DNA of 64,000 bases. Source: Collinsella sp. (GTDB lineage Bacteria; Actinomycetota; Coriobacteriia; Coriobacteriales; Coriobacteriaceae). The translations under genes were made by a program, and so were the position numbers. Positions 56,806-63,423 of the stretch are shown in pieces; the stretch's first letter is position 1, and every line of letters starts with the position of its first letter. The notes below the pieces were generated by a model. That model saw only the letters and a list, made by a program, of their open reading frames with translations. It had not been told where the DNA came from and ran no database searches. Location: the NCBI GenBank assembly GCA_019414205.1, contig DXML01000012.1, positions 136,360 through 200,359 of the forward strand, in the 5' to 3' direction.

Positions 56806-56869
56806 GAAAGTGGATAATCTCCCGTTTTTGGGCTGTGCTTTGGGCAAAAGTGGGAGATTGTCCACGCTC
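56806..56869. repeat. AGTGGATAATCTCCC palindrome, copy 2
   Basis: Arms GAAAGTGGATAATCTCCC and GGGAGATTGTCCACGCTC, with three mismatches against the perfect copy at 53573. Same order and spacing relative to the GGGGACG hairpin as in copy 1. Confidence 0.65.
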
Positions 56870-56969
56870 ATCCGGTAAGCGTCCAAAAATCCACGCTCAT
56901 TTGCCGTGTCCCTGCCGTATCCTCCTCGCACCAGTTTCTGTCGAGTCGGTGCTTCTTGCGGGTTGCCCG

Positions 56970-56975
56970 TATAAT
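56970..56975 (+). promoter_or_regulatory. -10 box for tgt
   Basis: Consensus TATAAT lies 38 nt before the tgt ATG; no matching -35 box is seen. Confidence 0.45.
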
Positions 56976-57012
56976 GGTTTGCGTATGAACCGCAACCAAG
57001 GAGTTCCAGTTT

Positions 57013-58152
57013 ATGGACCAGAACCTTTTTAAATTCGACCTGATTGCCGAGGATCCGACGACGCACGCGCGTGCCGGCGTACTGCACACCCCGCACGGCG
57101 ACATCGAGACGCCGATTTTTATGCCCGTGGGCACCAAGGCAAACGTCAAGGGCATTCCTACCGAGACTGTCAAGAAGCTCGGCGCCCAGATCGTGCTCGC
57201 CAATACCTATCATCTGTCCATGCGTCCCGGCGAGGATACCATCGCCGAGCTGGGCGGCCTGCACAAGTTCATGAACTGGCACGGCCCCATCCTCACCGAC
57301 TCGGGCGGTTTCCAGGTCTTCAGCCACAACGATGCCGTCAAGCTCACCGATGAGGGCGTGCGCTTTATTGTCAACGATTACGACGGCCGCCACGTGTTTT
57401 GGACGCCCGAGGACAACATGGAAATCGCCATGAAACTCGGCTCCGATATCTGCATGCAGCTCGACCAGTGCCCGGGCTATCCCGCCACGCGCGCCTACGT
57501 TGAGCGCGCCGTTGAGCTGTCGAGCATGTGGGCCGAGCGCTGCTATAAGGCGCATACCCGCGATGACCAGGCGCTCTTTGGCATCGTTCAGGGCGGCATG
57601 CACCTGGATCTGCGCCTGCGTTCGCTGCGCCATCTGGAGGAGTGCGGCGACTTCCCGGGCTATGGTATCGGTGGCTATTCGGTGGGCGAGGATCACGAGA
57701 CCATGTTCGAGACCCTGGCGCCGCTCGTGAGCGAGTACATGCCCAAGCATAAGCCGCGCTACCTGATGGGTGTCGGCAACCCCACCACGCTCGTACGCGG
57801 CGTGGGCGTGGGCATCGACATGTTCGACTGTGTGCTGCCGACGCGCACCGGTCGCATGGGTACGGCGTTCTCCAGTGAAGGTCGCCTTAACTTCCGTAAC
57901 GCGCGCTTTGCGCACGACGACGGCCCCATCGACCCCACCTGCACCTGCCCGGTGTGCACGGGCGGCTACAGCCGCGCGCTCATTCGCCACATGGTCACGC
58001 AGAAGGAGATGCTCGGCGGCATTTTGCTTTCGATGCACAATATCTACTACCTGCTCAACCTTATGCAGCGTGCCCGCCAGGCCATTATCGAGGGCCGCTA
58101 CGGCGCATTCGTGAGCGATTGGATGAATAGTCCTGCCGCGGTGGATTACTAA
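57013..58152 (+). CDS. tgt: tRNA-guanine transglycosylase
   Basis: The 379-residue Tgt exchanges guanine-34 for preQ1 in tRNAs for Asp, Asn, His and Tyr, the step before QueA. Text: IETPIFMPVGTKANVKGI, LANTYHLSMRPGED, LTDSGGFQVFS with the general-acid Asp, LFGIVQGGMHLDLR, IGGYSVGE and DMFDCVLPTRTGRMG with the nucleophile Asp. The zinc site is CTCPVCTGGYSRALIRH. All are intact and length is normal. AAGGAG precedes the ATG by 9 nt. It stands alone, with its own promoter, 3.6 kb from queA. Confidence 0.96.
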   Translation: MDQNLFKFDLIAEDPTTHARAGVLHTPHGDIETPIFMPVGTKANVKGIPTETVKKLGAQIVLANTYHLSMRPGEDTIAELGGLHKFMNWHGPILTDSGGFQVFSHNDAVKLTDEGVRFIVNDYDGRHVFWTPEDNMEIAMKLGSDICMQLDQCPGYPATRAYVERAVELSSMWAERCYKAHTRDDQALFGIVQGGMHLDLRLRSLRHLEECGDFPGYGIGGYSVGEDHETMFETLAPLVSEYMPKHKPRYLMGVGNPTTLVRGVGVGIDMFDCVLPTRTGRMGTAFSSEGRLNFRNARFAHDDGPIDPTCTCPVCTGGYSRALIRHMVTQKEMLGGILLSMHNIYYLLNLMQRARQAIIEGRYGAFVSDWMNSPAAVDY

Positions 58153-58301
58153 GGGCGACAGACACGCTTGCAGAGCGTGGGCAACGGCAATGGTCGGGCG
58201 CCAGCCGGTCGTCACATTCGTTGACACCGGCTGCGCGACCGCTGACCGATAGCTTGCAAGTGCTTGATGCATCGTGGGTACCATACCGAATAGTTGATGC
58301 T

Positions 58302-58350
58302 CGGGCGGGTGTTTGACGCATAGCGTCGACCCCGCCCGTTTTTCTTTTTC
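58302..58350 (+). terminator. Terminator between tgt and LOG gene
   Basis: CGGGCGGG...CCGCCCG hairpin with an inner TGACGC/GCGTCG stem, then TTTTTCTTTTTC. It ends 16 nt before the LOG start, so the LOG promoter must overlap or precede it; TACCAT at 58279-58284 is a possible -10 on its 5' side. Confidence 0.8.
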
Positions 58351-58365
58351 TCGATAGGAGTACCC

Positions 58366-59124
58366 ATGATTAAGAATGAGAACGTCGAGGGCGAGCCTGC
58401 CTACGACGAGACGTACCGCCGCGGCCCCGTGGTCATGCGCGGCCCCATGATTCCTAAGGACAACACCTACGCCAACCTGCTGGCGCCCGAGGAGTCGACT
58501 GACTGGCTGCACGCCGACCCCTGGCGCGTGCTGCGAATTCAGGCAGAGTTTGTCGATGGCTTTGGCGCACTTGCCGAGCTTGGACCTGCGGTGACTATCT
58601 TCGGTAGCGCCCGCACGCCCAAGACCGATCCGCTCTACAAGGCGGCGCGCACCGTCGGGCGCAAGATCGCGCAACGTGGCGTGGCGGTCATCACCGGTGG
58701 CGGCCCTGGCATCATGGAAGCGGCCAACAGGGGAGCGGCGAGTGTCAACGGCAAGTCAGTTGGCCTAGGCATTGAATTGCCGCACGAGCACGGGCTCAAC
58801 AAATACGTGAACCTCGGCATGGACTTCCGCTACTTCTTTGTGCGCAAAACCATGTTCGTTAAGTACAGCTCGGGCGCCATCGTATTTCCCGGCGGCTTTG
58901 GCACGCTCGACGAGATGTTCGAGGTTCTCACGCTGGTGCAGACGCACAAGGTCAAGCGCATGCCGCTCGTGCTGGTGGGCAGCGAGTACTGGCAGGGCCT
59001 GTTCGACTGGCTCAACGGTCCGGTGATGGACGCCGGCATGATCAGTCCGCTCGATCCGGAGCTGGTGCACATTACCGACGACCTCAACGAGGCCGTTGAC
59101 ATTGCGCTCAGCGGGCTGATGTAG
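58366..59124 (+). CDS. LOG-family nucleotide 5'-monophosphate phosphoribohydrolase
   Basis: The 252-residue Rossmann-like protein carries the LOG signatures VITGGGPGIMEAANRGA and IVFPGGFGTLDEMFEVLT. Members cleave cytokinin- or purine-nucleoside monophosphates to base and ribose phosphate, although most bacterial substrates are unproved. The N-terminal 60 residues are an extension with RGPVVMRGPMIPKDN. There is no membrane segment. GATAGGAG precedes the ATG. A strong terminator lies immediately upstream of the ribosome site. Confidence 0.9.
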   Translation: MIKNENVEGEPAYDETYRRGPVVMRGPMIPKDNTYANLLAPEESTDWLHADPWRVLRIQAEFVDGFGALAELGPAVTIFGSARTPKTDPLYKAARTVGRKIAQRGVAVITGGGPGIMEAANRGAASVNGKSVGLGIELPHEHGLNKYVNLGMDFRYFFVRKTMFVKYSSGAIVFPGGFGTLDEMFEVLTLVQTHKVKRMPLVLVGSEYWQGLFDWLNGPVMDAGMISPLDPELVHITDDLNEAVDIALSGLM

Positions 59125-59154
59125 ATCAATCGTGCCCACGCGACATGAATACGC

Positions 59155-59190
59155 ATGGCAATCTGATGTTATCTAACATCAGATTGCCAT
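59155..59190. promoter_or_regulatory. Perfect 17-bp inverted repeat upstream of the toxin-antitoxin operon
   Basis: ATGGCAATCTGATGTTA and TAACATCAGATTGCCAT flank a 2-bp centre. TATATT and TATACT follow within 11 nt (59192-59206) as possible -10 boxes. This is the expected place for an antitoxin operator; it might also end the LOG transcript, but it lacks a GC-rich stem. Confidence 0.6.
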
Positions 59191-59237
59191 TTATATTGGG
59201 TATACTGGTGTAAAAGACGAGGGCGAGGAGGTCGCAA

Positions 59238-59537
59238 ATGTCTACAGCAACAGTTAAGCCTACGACGGTTCGAATCGAAGAGGGGCTCAAGGAGCAGGCG
59301 ACTGAGTTCTTGGATTCGGTCGGCCTCAGCCTCAATTCCTATCTCAATCTTGCCGTTCGGCAGCTGGTAAATCAGCGAAAGATTCCTTTTGAGATTGTAG
59401 GAAGGGCGGAGGTGCCCAACGAGGTGACGAGGCGCGCCATGGTGATCGCCGATGCTCATGAGCTGGGGATTTTGCCGGACGATAGCCTGTCATTCAATAA
59501 CGCTGATGAGCTTATGTCATTCCTCGATGAGGAATAG
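59238..59537 (+). CDS. RelB/DinJ-family antitoxin
   Basis: The 99 residues contain a ribbon-helix-helix DNA-binding N-terminus (TVRIEEGLKEQATEFLDSVG, then LSLNSYLNLAVRQLVNQRKI, PFEI). The C-terminal region (NADELMSFLDEE) probably wraps the toxin. The toxin gene starts 2 nt after its stop. The perfect palindrome 48 nt upstream is the likely site of autoregulation. GAGGAGG precedes the ATG. Confidence 0.9.
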   Translation: MSTATVKPTTVRIEEGLKEQATEFLDSVGLSLNSYLNLAVRQLVNQRKIPFEIVGRAEVPNEVTRRAMVIADAHELGILPDDSLSFNNADELMSFLDEE

Positions 59538-59539
59538 CG

Positions 59540-59848
59540 ATGTTCGAGATTAAAGTCGAGGCTCAATTTAAGGTGGACTACAAACGAACGATGCGCATGC
59601 ATCCGCAGCTAAAAAGTGAGTTTAAAGCGGCGGTTGCAGAGCTTGTGGCTCATGGGTCACTTCCGGCGGAGTATGGCGCCCACGAGCTCTCAAACCCGGG
59701 CGGAAACTACAACGGCCACATCGATTTCCACCTATCCGATGGCTTGGTCGATGTGGTCGTTCTTTATCTTCCCCATAAGACTAACCCAGTGATTAGGCTG
59801 GTGAGAATGGGCACTCATCAGGAACTGTTTCAGGGTCCGCTGGGCTGA
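59540..59848 (+). CDS. YafQ-type mRNA interferase toxin
   Basis: The 102 residues follow the RelE/YafQ fold: FEIKVEAQFKVDYKRTMRMH, ELVAHGSLPAEYGAHELS, GHIDFHLSDGLVDVVVLYL and VRMGTHQELFQ. The His residues near HELS, HIDFH and GTHQELF match the catalytic positions of YafQ-like RNases. The start has a weak ribosome site in the antitoxin end, consistent with coupling. Both genes of the pair look intact, so the module is probably active. Confidence 0.9.
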   Translation: MFEIKVEAQFKVDYKRTMRMHPQLKSEFKAAVAELVAHGSLPAEYGAHELSNPGGNYNGHIDFHLSDGLVDVVVLYLPHKTNPVIRLVRMGTHQELFQGPLG

Positions 59849-59863
59849 TCGCCGATTTCTAAG

Positions 59864-59926
59864 TTGCGGTGGAATAGGGATTGATTTGCGGCTGATAAGC
59901 CAAAAACAGTTCCTATTCCACCGCAA
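59864..59926. repeat. 63-bp palindromic dispersed element, copy 2
   Basis: Begins TTGCGGTGGAATAGGGATTG and ends AGTTCCTATTCCACCGCAA. Same length and termini as 4814-4876, with a diverged centre. It lies between the convergent toxin and DegV genes. Confidence 0.75.
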
Positions 59927-59941
59927 GTGGTAAAGGTGCCC

Positions 59942-60802
59942 CTAGTGGATGGGCTGGTAACGAGGACAGTAGCTGATGGCGATGGCGTCGACGCCTACAT
60001 GGGTGGCGATGGTGCAGCCGATGGGGCCGGTGCCGGCGTCTACGTAATCCTGGCCCGCGAGTGCCTCGTTGACAAGTTCCTGCTCCTCGGCGGCGCCGGT
60101 CGTGAGCACACGCACGCTTGAGCCCGGGTGCTCGTCCAAAAACGCGAGGCAATCTGCCATGGTGTTGGCGACGATGCGCTTGGCGCCGCGGCCCTTTTTG
60201 ATGGCCTTGATCTCGCCCGATTTCCACTCCGGCGAAACGGCCAGGCGAATGTTGAGCATCTGCGTGAGCTGGCCGGCGAGCTTGGGGGCGCGGCCGTTTT
60301 TGACCAGGTTCTCGAGCGTGCGGGGAATCAGCAGCAGGTGGGCGTCGGGCAGCGTCGCGCGGATCTGCGCCTCGGTCTCGTCCAAGCTGCGGCCGTCCTC
60401 GCGCATGGCAAGCGCGTACTCCACCAGCAGGCCCTCGGTGCCCGAGCCGGTGCGCGAATCGATGCAGCGCACGTCGAGCTCGTGGGTCTCGGCGACCAGG
60501 CATGCGTTGGAATAGCAGGCGGACCACTCGCTGCACAGCGAGATAAAGATCGCGCTGTCGTGGCCATCGGCGCGTACGCGGTCAAACAGCGCCTTGAACT
60601 CGCCGGCGCTCGGCTGCGAGGTGTGCGGCAGCTGCTCGGAGCCAGCCATGCGGGCGACGTATTCCTCGGCGGTAATCTGCACCTGGTCGAGCAGGTCCTC
60701 GCCCTCGATAATCACATGCAGCGGAATCACGTAAATGCCGAGCTCTTGGGCACGGGCGGGGGAGATGTCCGACGTGGAGTCGGTTATGATGGCAAAAGAC
60801 AT
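59942..60802 (-). CDS. DegV-family fatty-acid-binding protein, second copy
   Basis: The 286 residues match the DegV fold more typically than the copy at 44999: IITDSTSDISPARAQELGIY, QITAEEYVARM, LPHTSQPSAGEFKALF, ISLCSEWSACYSNA, DSRTGSGTEGLLVEYA and GPIGCTIATHVG. It is a likely FakB-type carrier of fatty acids. The ATG at 60802 has AAGGTG 6 nt upstream; the longer frame lacks a start context. It is divergent from the HAD phosphatase gene. Confidence 0.92.
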   Translation of the reverse strand: MSFAIITDSTSDISPARAQELGIYVIPLHVIIEGEDLLDQVQITAEEYVARMAGSEQLPHTSQPSAGEFKALFDRVRADGHDSAIFISLCSEWSACYSNACLVAETHELDVRCIDSRTGSGTEGLLVEYALAMREDGRSLDETEAQIRATLPDAHLLLIPRTLENLVKNGRAPKLAGQLTQMLNIRLAVSPEWKSGEIKAIKKGRGAKRIVANTMADCLAFLDEHPGSSVRVLTTGAAEEQELVNEALAGQDYVDAGTGPIGCTIATHVGVDAIAISYCPRYQPIH

Positions 60803-60888
60803 AATTGCACCTTTCGTTGGGGCGCGGCAGCGCCGCCTTCTGAAAGCAAAGTGCGACAAGTATAGTGGAGTTGCTCTACATTGCTAGG

Positions 60889-60917
60889 TTCAATTGTTGA
60901 ATAGTCAACAGTTTGAA
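60889..60917. promoter_or_regulatory. Operator-like inverted repeat
   Basis: TTCAATTGTTGA and TCAACAGTTTGAA form an imperfect palindrome in the gap between the divergent DegV and HAD genes. TATAGT lies nearby at 60861-60866. Confidence 0.35.
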
Positions 60918-60958
60918 GCGGTGGTGTGGAAATCATCAACTGGGGAAGAAGGGTGCCG

Positions 60959-61621
60959 ATGGCGGCATTGCAACTTTGCGAGCGGCCGGTTGTGCTGTTC
61001 GATTTTGACGGCACGGTGGCCGATACGGGTCGGGCAGTGACGACCTCGACGCGCAAGACGCTGGCTGCGCGCGGGTTTTCGGAGACGCAGATGGGTGATC
61101 TGCGCCGCATGATCGGGCCGCCCCTGTGGAAGAGCTTTCACGACTTTTACGGCTTTTCCCGCGAGGAGTCGCTTGTGGTGGCCGACGAGTACCGCGCCTT
61201 TTTTGATGAGCTGGGACCGGAGGAGTACCCCGTGTTCGATGGGATTCCCGAGCTGCTGGATGAGTTGGCCGCCCGGGGCAAGCGTATGGCCGTGGCGACG
61301 TCACGCATGGAGGCCAAATGCATCGACATGGTGCATGAGCTTGGTCTTTCTCAGTTCGAAGCCGTGGTTGGCATGAATCCGCCGCAGGGGCGCGAGACCA
61401 AGGCCGATTCGGTTCGCGATGCCCTGGCGGCGCTCGGCGCGACGGCGGACGATGCCGTGATGATCGGCGATCGCTTTAACGACGTCGAGGGTGCGCACGC
61501 GATGGGCGTGCCGTGCATCGGCATCTATTCGGGCGCGGCGGCGCCGGGTGAGCATGAGGCGGCGGGTGCCGATGCAGTGGTGCACTCGGTGGCCGAGCTT
61601 GCTAAACTTTTCTCTATCTAG
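60959..61621 (+). CDS. HAD-superfamily phosphatase
   Basis: The 220-residue HAD hydrolase is of the phosphoglycolate phosphatase type. Motif I VVLFDFDGTVADTG holds the nucleophile Asp, motif II is AVATSRMEAK, motif III Lys is in GRETKADSVRDAL, and motif IV is AVMIGDRFNDVEGA. The helical cap lies between motifs I and II. Substrate uncertain: phosphoglycolate, pyrophosphate or a nucleotide. The ATG at 60959 follows GAAGAAGGG; the frame is open 11 codons further upstream. Confidence 0.9.
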   Translation: MAALQLCERPVVLFDFDGTVADTGRAVTTSTRKTLAARGFSETQMGDLRRMIGPPLWKSFHDFYGFSREESLVVADEYRAFFDELGPEEYPVFDGIPELLDELAARGKRMAVATSRMEAKCIDMVHELGLSQFEAVVGMNPPQGRETKADSVRDALAALGATADDAVMIGDRFNDVEGAHAMGVPCIGIYSGAAAPGEHEAAGADAVVHSVAELAKLFSI

Positions 61622-61675
61622 GAACTAAATGTGAGGGGCGGGTACGCTTGCCGCTCATTGGTAAGGAGGCAGTCT

Positions 61676-63112
61676 ATGAATCAGGTGGAGCAGAGCGTCG
61701 CTGAGTATGTCGACGAGGTCTGGGAAGATGTCGTCGCCGATATCGAGCAGCTGGTGAGCTATCCGTCCGTGGCAGTTTCTGCCGATGCAGAGCCCGGCGC
61801 GCCGTTTGGCCGCCCGGTCCGTGACGCGCTCGACTGTGCGCTCGGCATCGCGCAGAAGCTTGGCTATCAGACGAGCGACGACGAGGGCTATGTGGGCATT
61901 GCCGATATCCCTGGCCGCGGCGACAAGCAGCTCGCGACCATCTGCCACGTGGACGTGGTGCCCGCCGGCCCGGGCTGGAACACCGACCCGTTTGCGCTGG
62001 AGCGTCGCGAGGGCTGGCTGCTCGGCCGCGGCGTTATCGACGACAAGGGTCCGGCGGTGCTGTCACTCTACGCCGGCGCCTATCTGCTCAAGCACGGCAT
62101 TACCCCGCGCTATACTATCCGCGCGCTGCTGGGCTGCGATGAGGAAGTGGGCATGTCCGACGTTCACCATTATCTGGAGAACCACGCAGACCCCGACTTT
62201 TTGTTTACGCCCGATGCCGAGTTTCCGGTCTGCAATGCCGAGAAGGGCCAGTTTGGGGCGACGTTCGTGAGTCCCAAGATCGACGGCGGGCGCATCGTGT
62301 CGTGGAGCGGCTCCGAGGCGAGCAATGCCATTCCGTCGCAGTCCATCTGCGAGCTCGCGATTGCCGCCGATGAGCTGCCGGCGCCCGTTGAGAACGCCGA
62401 CCGCCTGGAGATCACGGCGCTTGATAACGGGCATGCGCAGATTTTCGCCCACGGTATTGGCGGCCACGCTTCGATGCCTGAGGGCACCATCAACGCCGTC
62501 GGCCTCATCGTGACGTATCTGCGCGAGGCCGAGGATGCGTTTGGTGCGCGCGACGAGCGCCTGCTGACGCCTGCCGAGCACGAGTTCGTCAAGTTCCTGG
62601 CCTTTGTGCATGCGGATGCCTATGGCCGCGGCCTAGGTATCGATGCGACGAGTCCGGCGTTTGGCCCGCTTACCTGCAACGCTGGCGTCATCCGCGTGGC
62701 GGATGGCCATATTGAGCAGGTCATCGACGTGCGCTTCCCCGACAGCACGAGTGCCGATACCATCCGCGAGCAGCTCGATCCGCTCGTAGGCCGTTTTGGC
62801 GTGACGTGCCGTGTGGGTCGTGCGAAGGTGCCGTTCTCGGTCTCTGCCGACGATCCGGCCGTGAAGGCGCTTATTGATACCTATAACGAGTTTACGGGCA
62901 AGCATGCTGAGCCCTTTGCCATGGGCGGCGGCACGTACGCACGCAACTTTGCCCGCGCCGTCTCGTTTGGCCCCGAGGAGACCGGCCTGGAGCTGCCCGC
63001 ATGGGGCGGCCAGATGCACGGCCCCAATGAGTGCGCCAACGAAGAGCAGCTCAAGCAGGCGCTCAAGATTTATATCGTCGCAATCCTGCGCTTGAACGAG
63101 CTGGAGCTTTAA
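61676..63112 (+). CDS. Sapep-family (M20) dipeptidase
   Basis: The 478-residue metallopeptidase of the PepV/Sapep type splits dipeptides in the cytoplasm. Metal and active-site text: TICHVDVVPAGPGWNTDPF, GRGVIDDKGPAVLSL, LLGCDEEVGMSDVHHYLE and FTPDAEFPVCNAEKG. The C-terminal MGGGTYARNF and HGPNEC complete the site. The ATG at 61676 has TAAGGAGG 6 nt upstream; the frame extends 15 codons further without support. Followed by a partial copy of the long-hairpin repeat. Confidence 0.95.
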   Translation: MNQVEQSVAEYVDEVWEDVVADIEQLVSYPSVAVSADAEPGAPFGRPVRDALDCALGIAQKLGYQTSDDEGYVGIADIPGRGDKQLATICHVDVVPAGPGWNTDPFALERREGWLLGRGVIDDKGPAVLSLYAGAYLLKHGITPRYTIRALLGCDEEVGMSDVHHYLENHADPDFLFTPDAEFPVCNAEKGQFGATFVSPKIDGGRIVSWSGSEASNAIPSQSICELAIAADELPAPVENADRLEITALDNGHAQIFAHGIGGHASMPEGTINAVGLIVTYLREAEDAFGARDERLLTPAEHEFVKFLAFVHADAYGRGLGIDATSPAFGPLTCNAGVIRVADGHIEQVIDVRFPDSTSADTIREQLDPLVGRFGVTCRVGRAKVPFSVSADDPAVKALIDTYNEFTGKHAEPFAMGGGTYARNFARAVSFGPEETGLELPAWGGQMHGPNECANEEQLKQALKIYIVAILRLNELEL

Positions 63113-63147
63113 GGTTACGCGAACGCCAGGGTGACAACCTGTCTTTC

Positions 63148-63192
63148 GAAGAGGACGGCATGACCAGAAGGTCTATGCCGTCCTCTTTCTGA
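63148..63192. repeat. Long-hairpin repeat (GACC-AGAA-GGTC tip), partial copy 3
   Basis: Inner arms GAGGACGGCAT/ATGCCGTCCTC with tip GACCAGAAGGTC. The left outer arm text CGCCAGGGTGACAA is still present at 63124-63137, but its right partner is gone. The hairpin with CTCTTTCT after it can serve as a terminator. Confidence 0.7.
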
Positions 63193-63229
63193 AAATGATC
63201 CCTTGGGGACGGAGGAAAACGGATCATTT
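63193..63229. repeat. GGGGACG-loop hairpin, copy 3
   Basis: Perfect 9-bp arms AAATGATCC/GGATCATTT enclose CTTGGGGACGGAGGAAAAC. It shares only the GGGGACG loop with the other hairpins. Confidence 0.5.
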
Positions 63230-63423
63230 GGTGTAAAAGGCGGGTCATGCTTGTCGGCGGGATTGTTATTCGTTTGTAAAGGACATGCCGCGCTTGCGGT
63301 AAGGGTCTATCAAATACCCGTAAGAAACCGCAGCTGGCGCGGTTGTCGCACGATCGGGGCCGTATCTTTCCAAACAGCAAAGCGGGCAGGGTGCCCGCGA
63401 TTCGCATGTATGAAAGGAAGATC

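Larger units (their letters stand above)
63113..63423. other. 311-nt region upstream of pstS
   Basis: No gene is supported here. It holds the partial repeat and the GATCC hairpin (next two entries), a GC-rich imperfect hairpin (about 63290-63345) and a GCGGGCA/TGCCCGC leader hairpin (63382-63398) shortly before pstS. No clear Pho-type box is recognised. Confidence 0.45.

Noticed and set aside
53422..59170. The same 14-mer GGCAATCTGATGTT at 53422-53435 and in the antitoxin operator at 59157-59170
   Set aside because: Several chance 14-mer matches are expected in 64 kb; the first copy lacks the inverted partner, so a shared operator is not supported.
59265..59285. GGTTCGAATC, resembling a tRNA T-loop
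   Set aside because: It lies inside the antitoxin coding region and there is no acceptor or anticodon stem around it.
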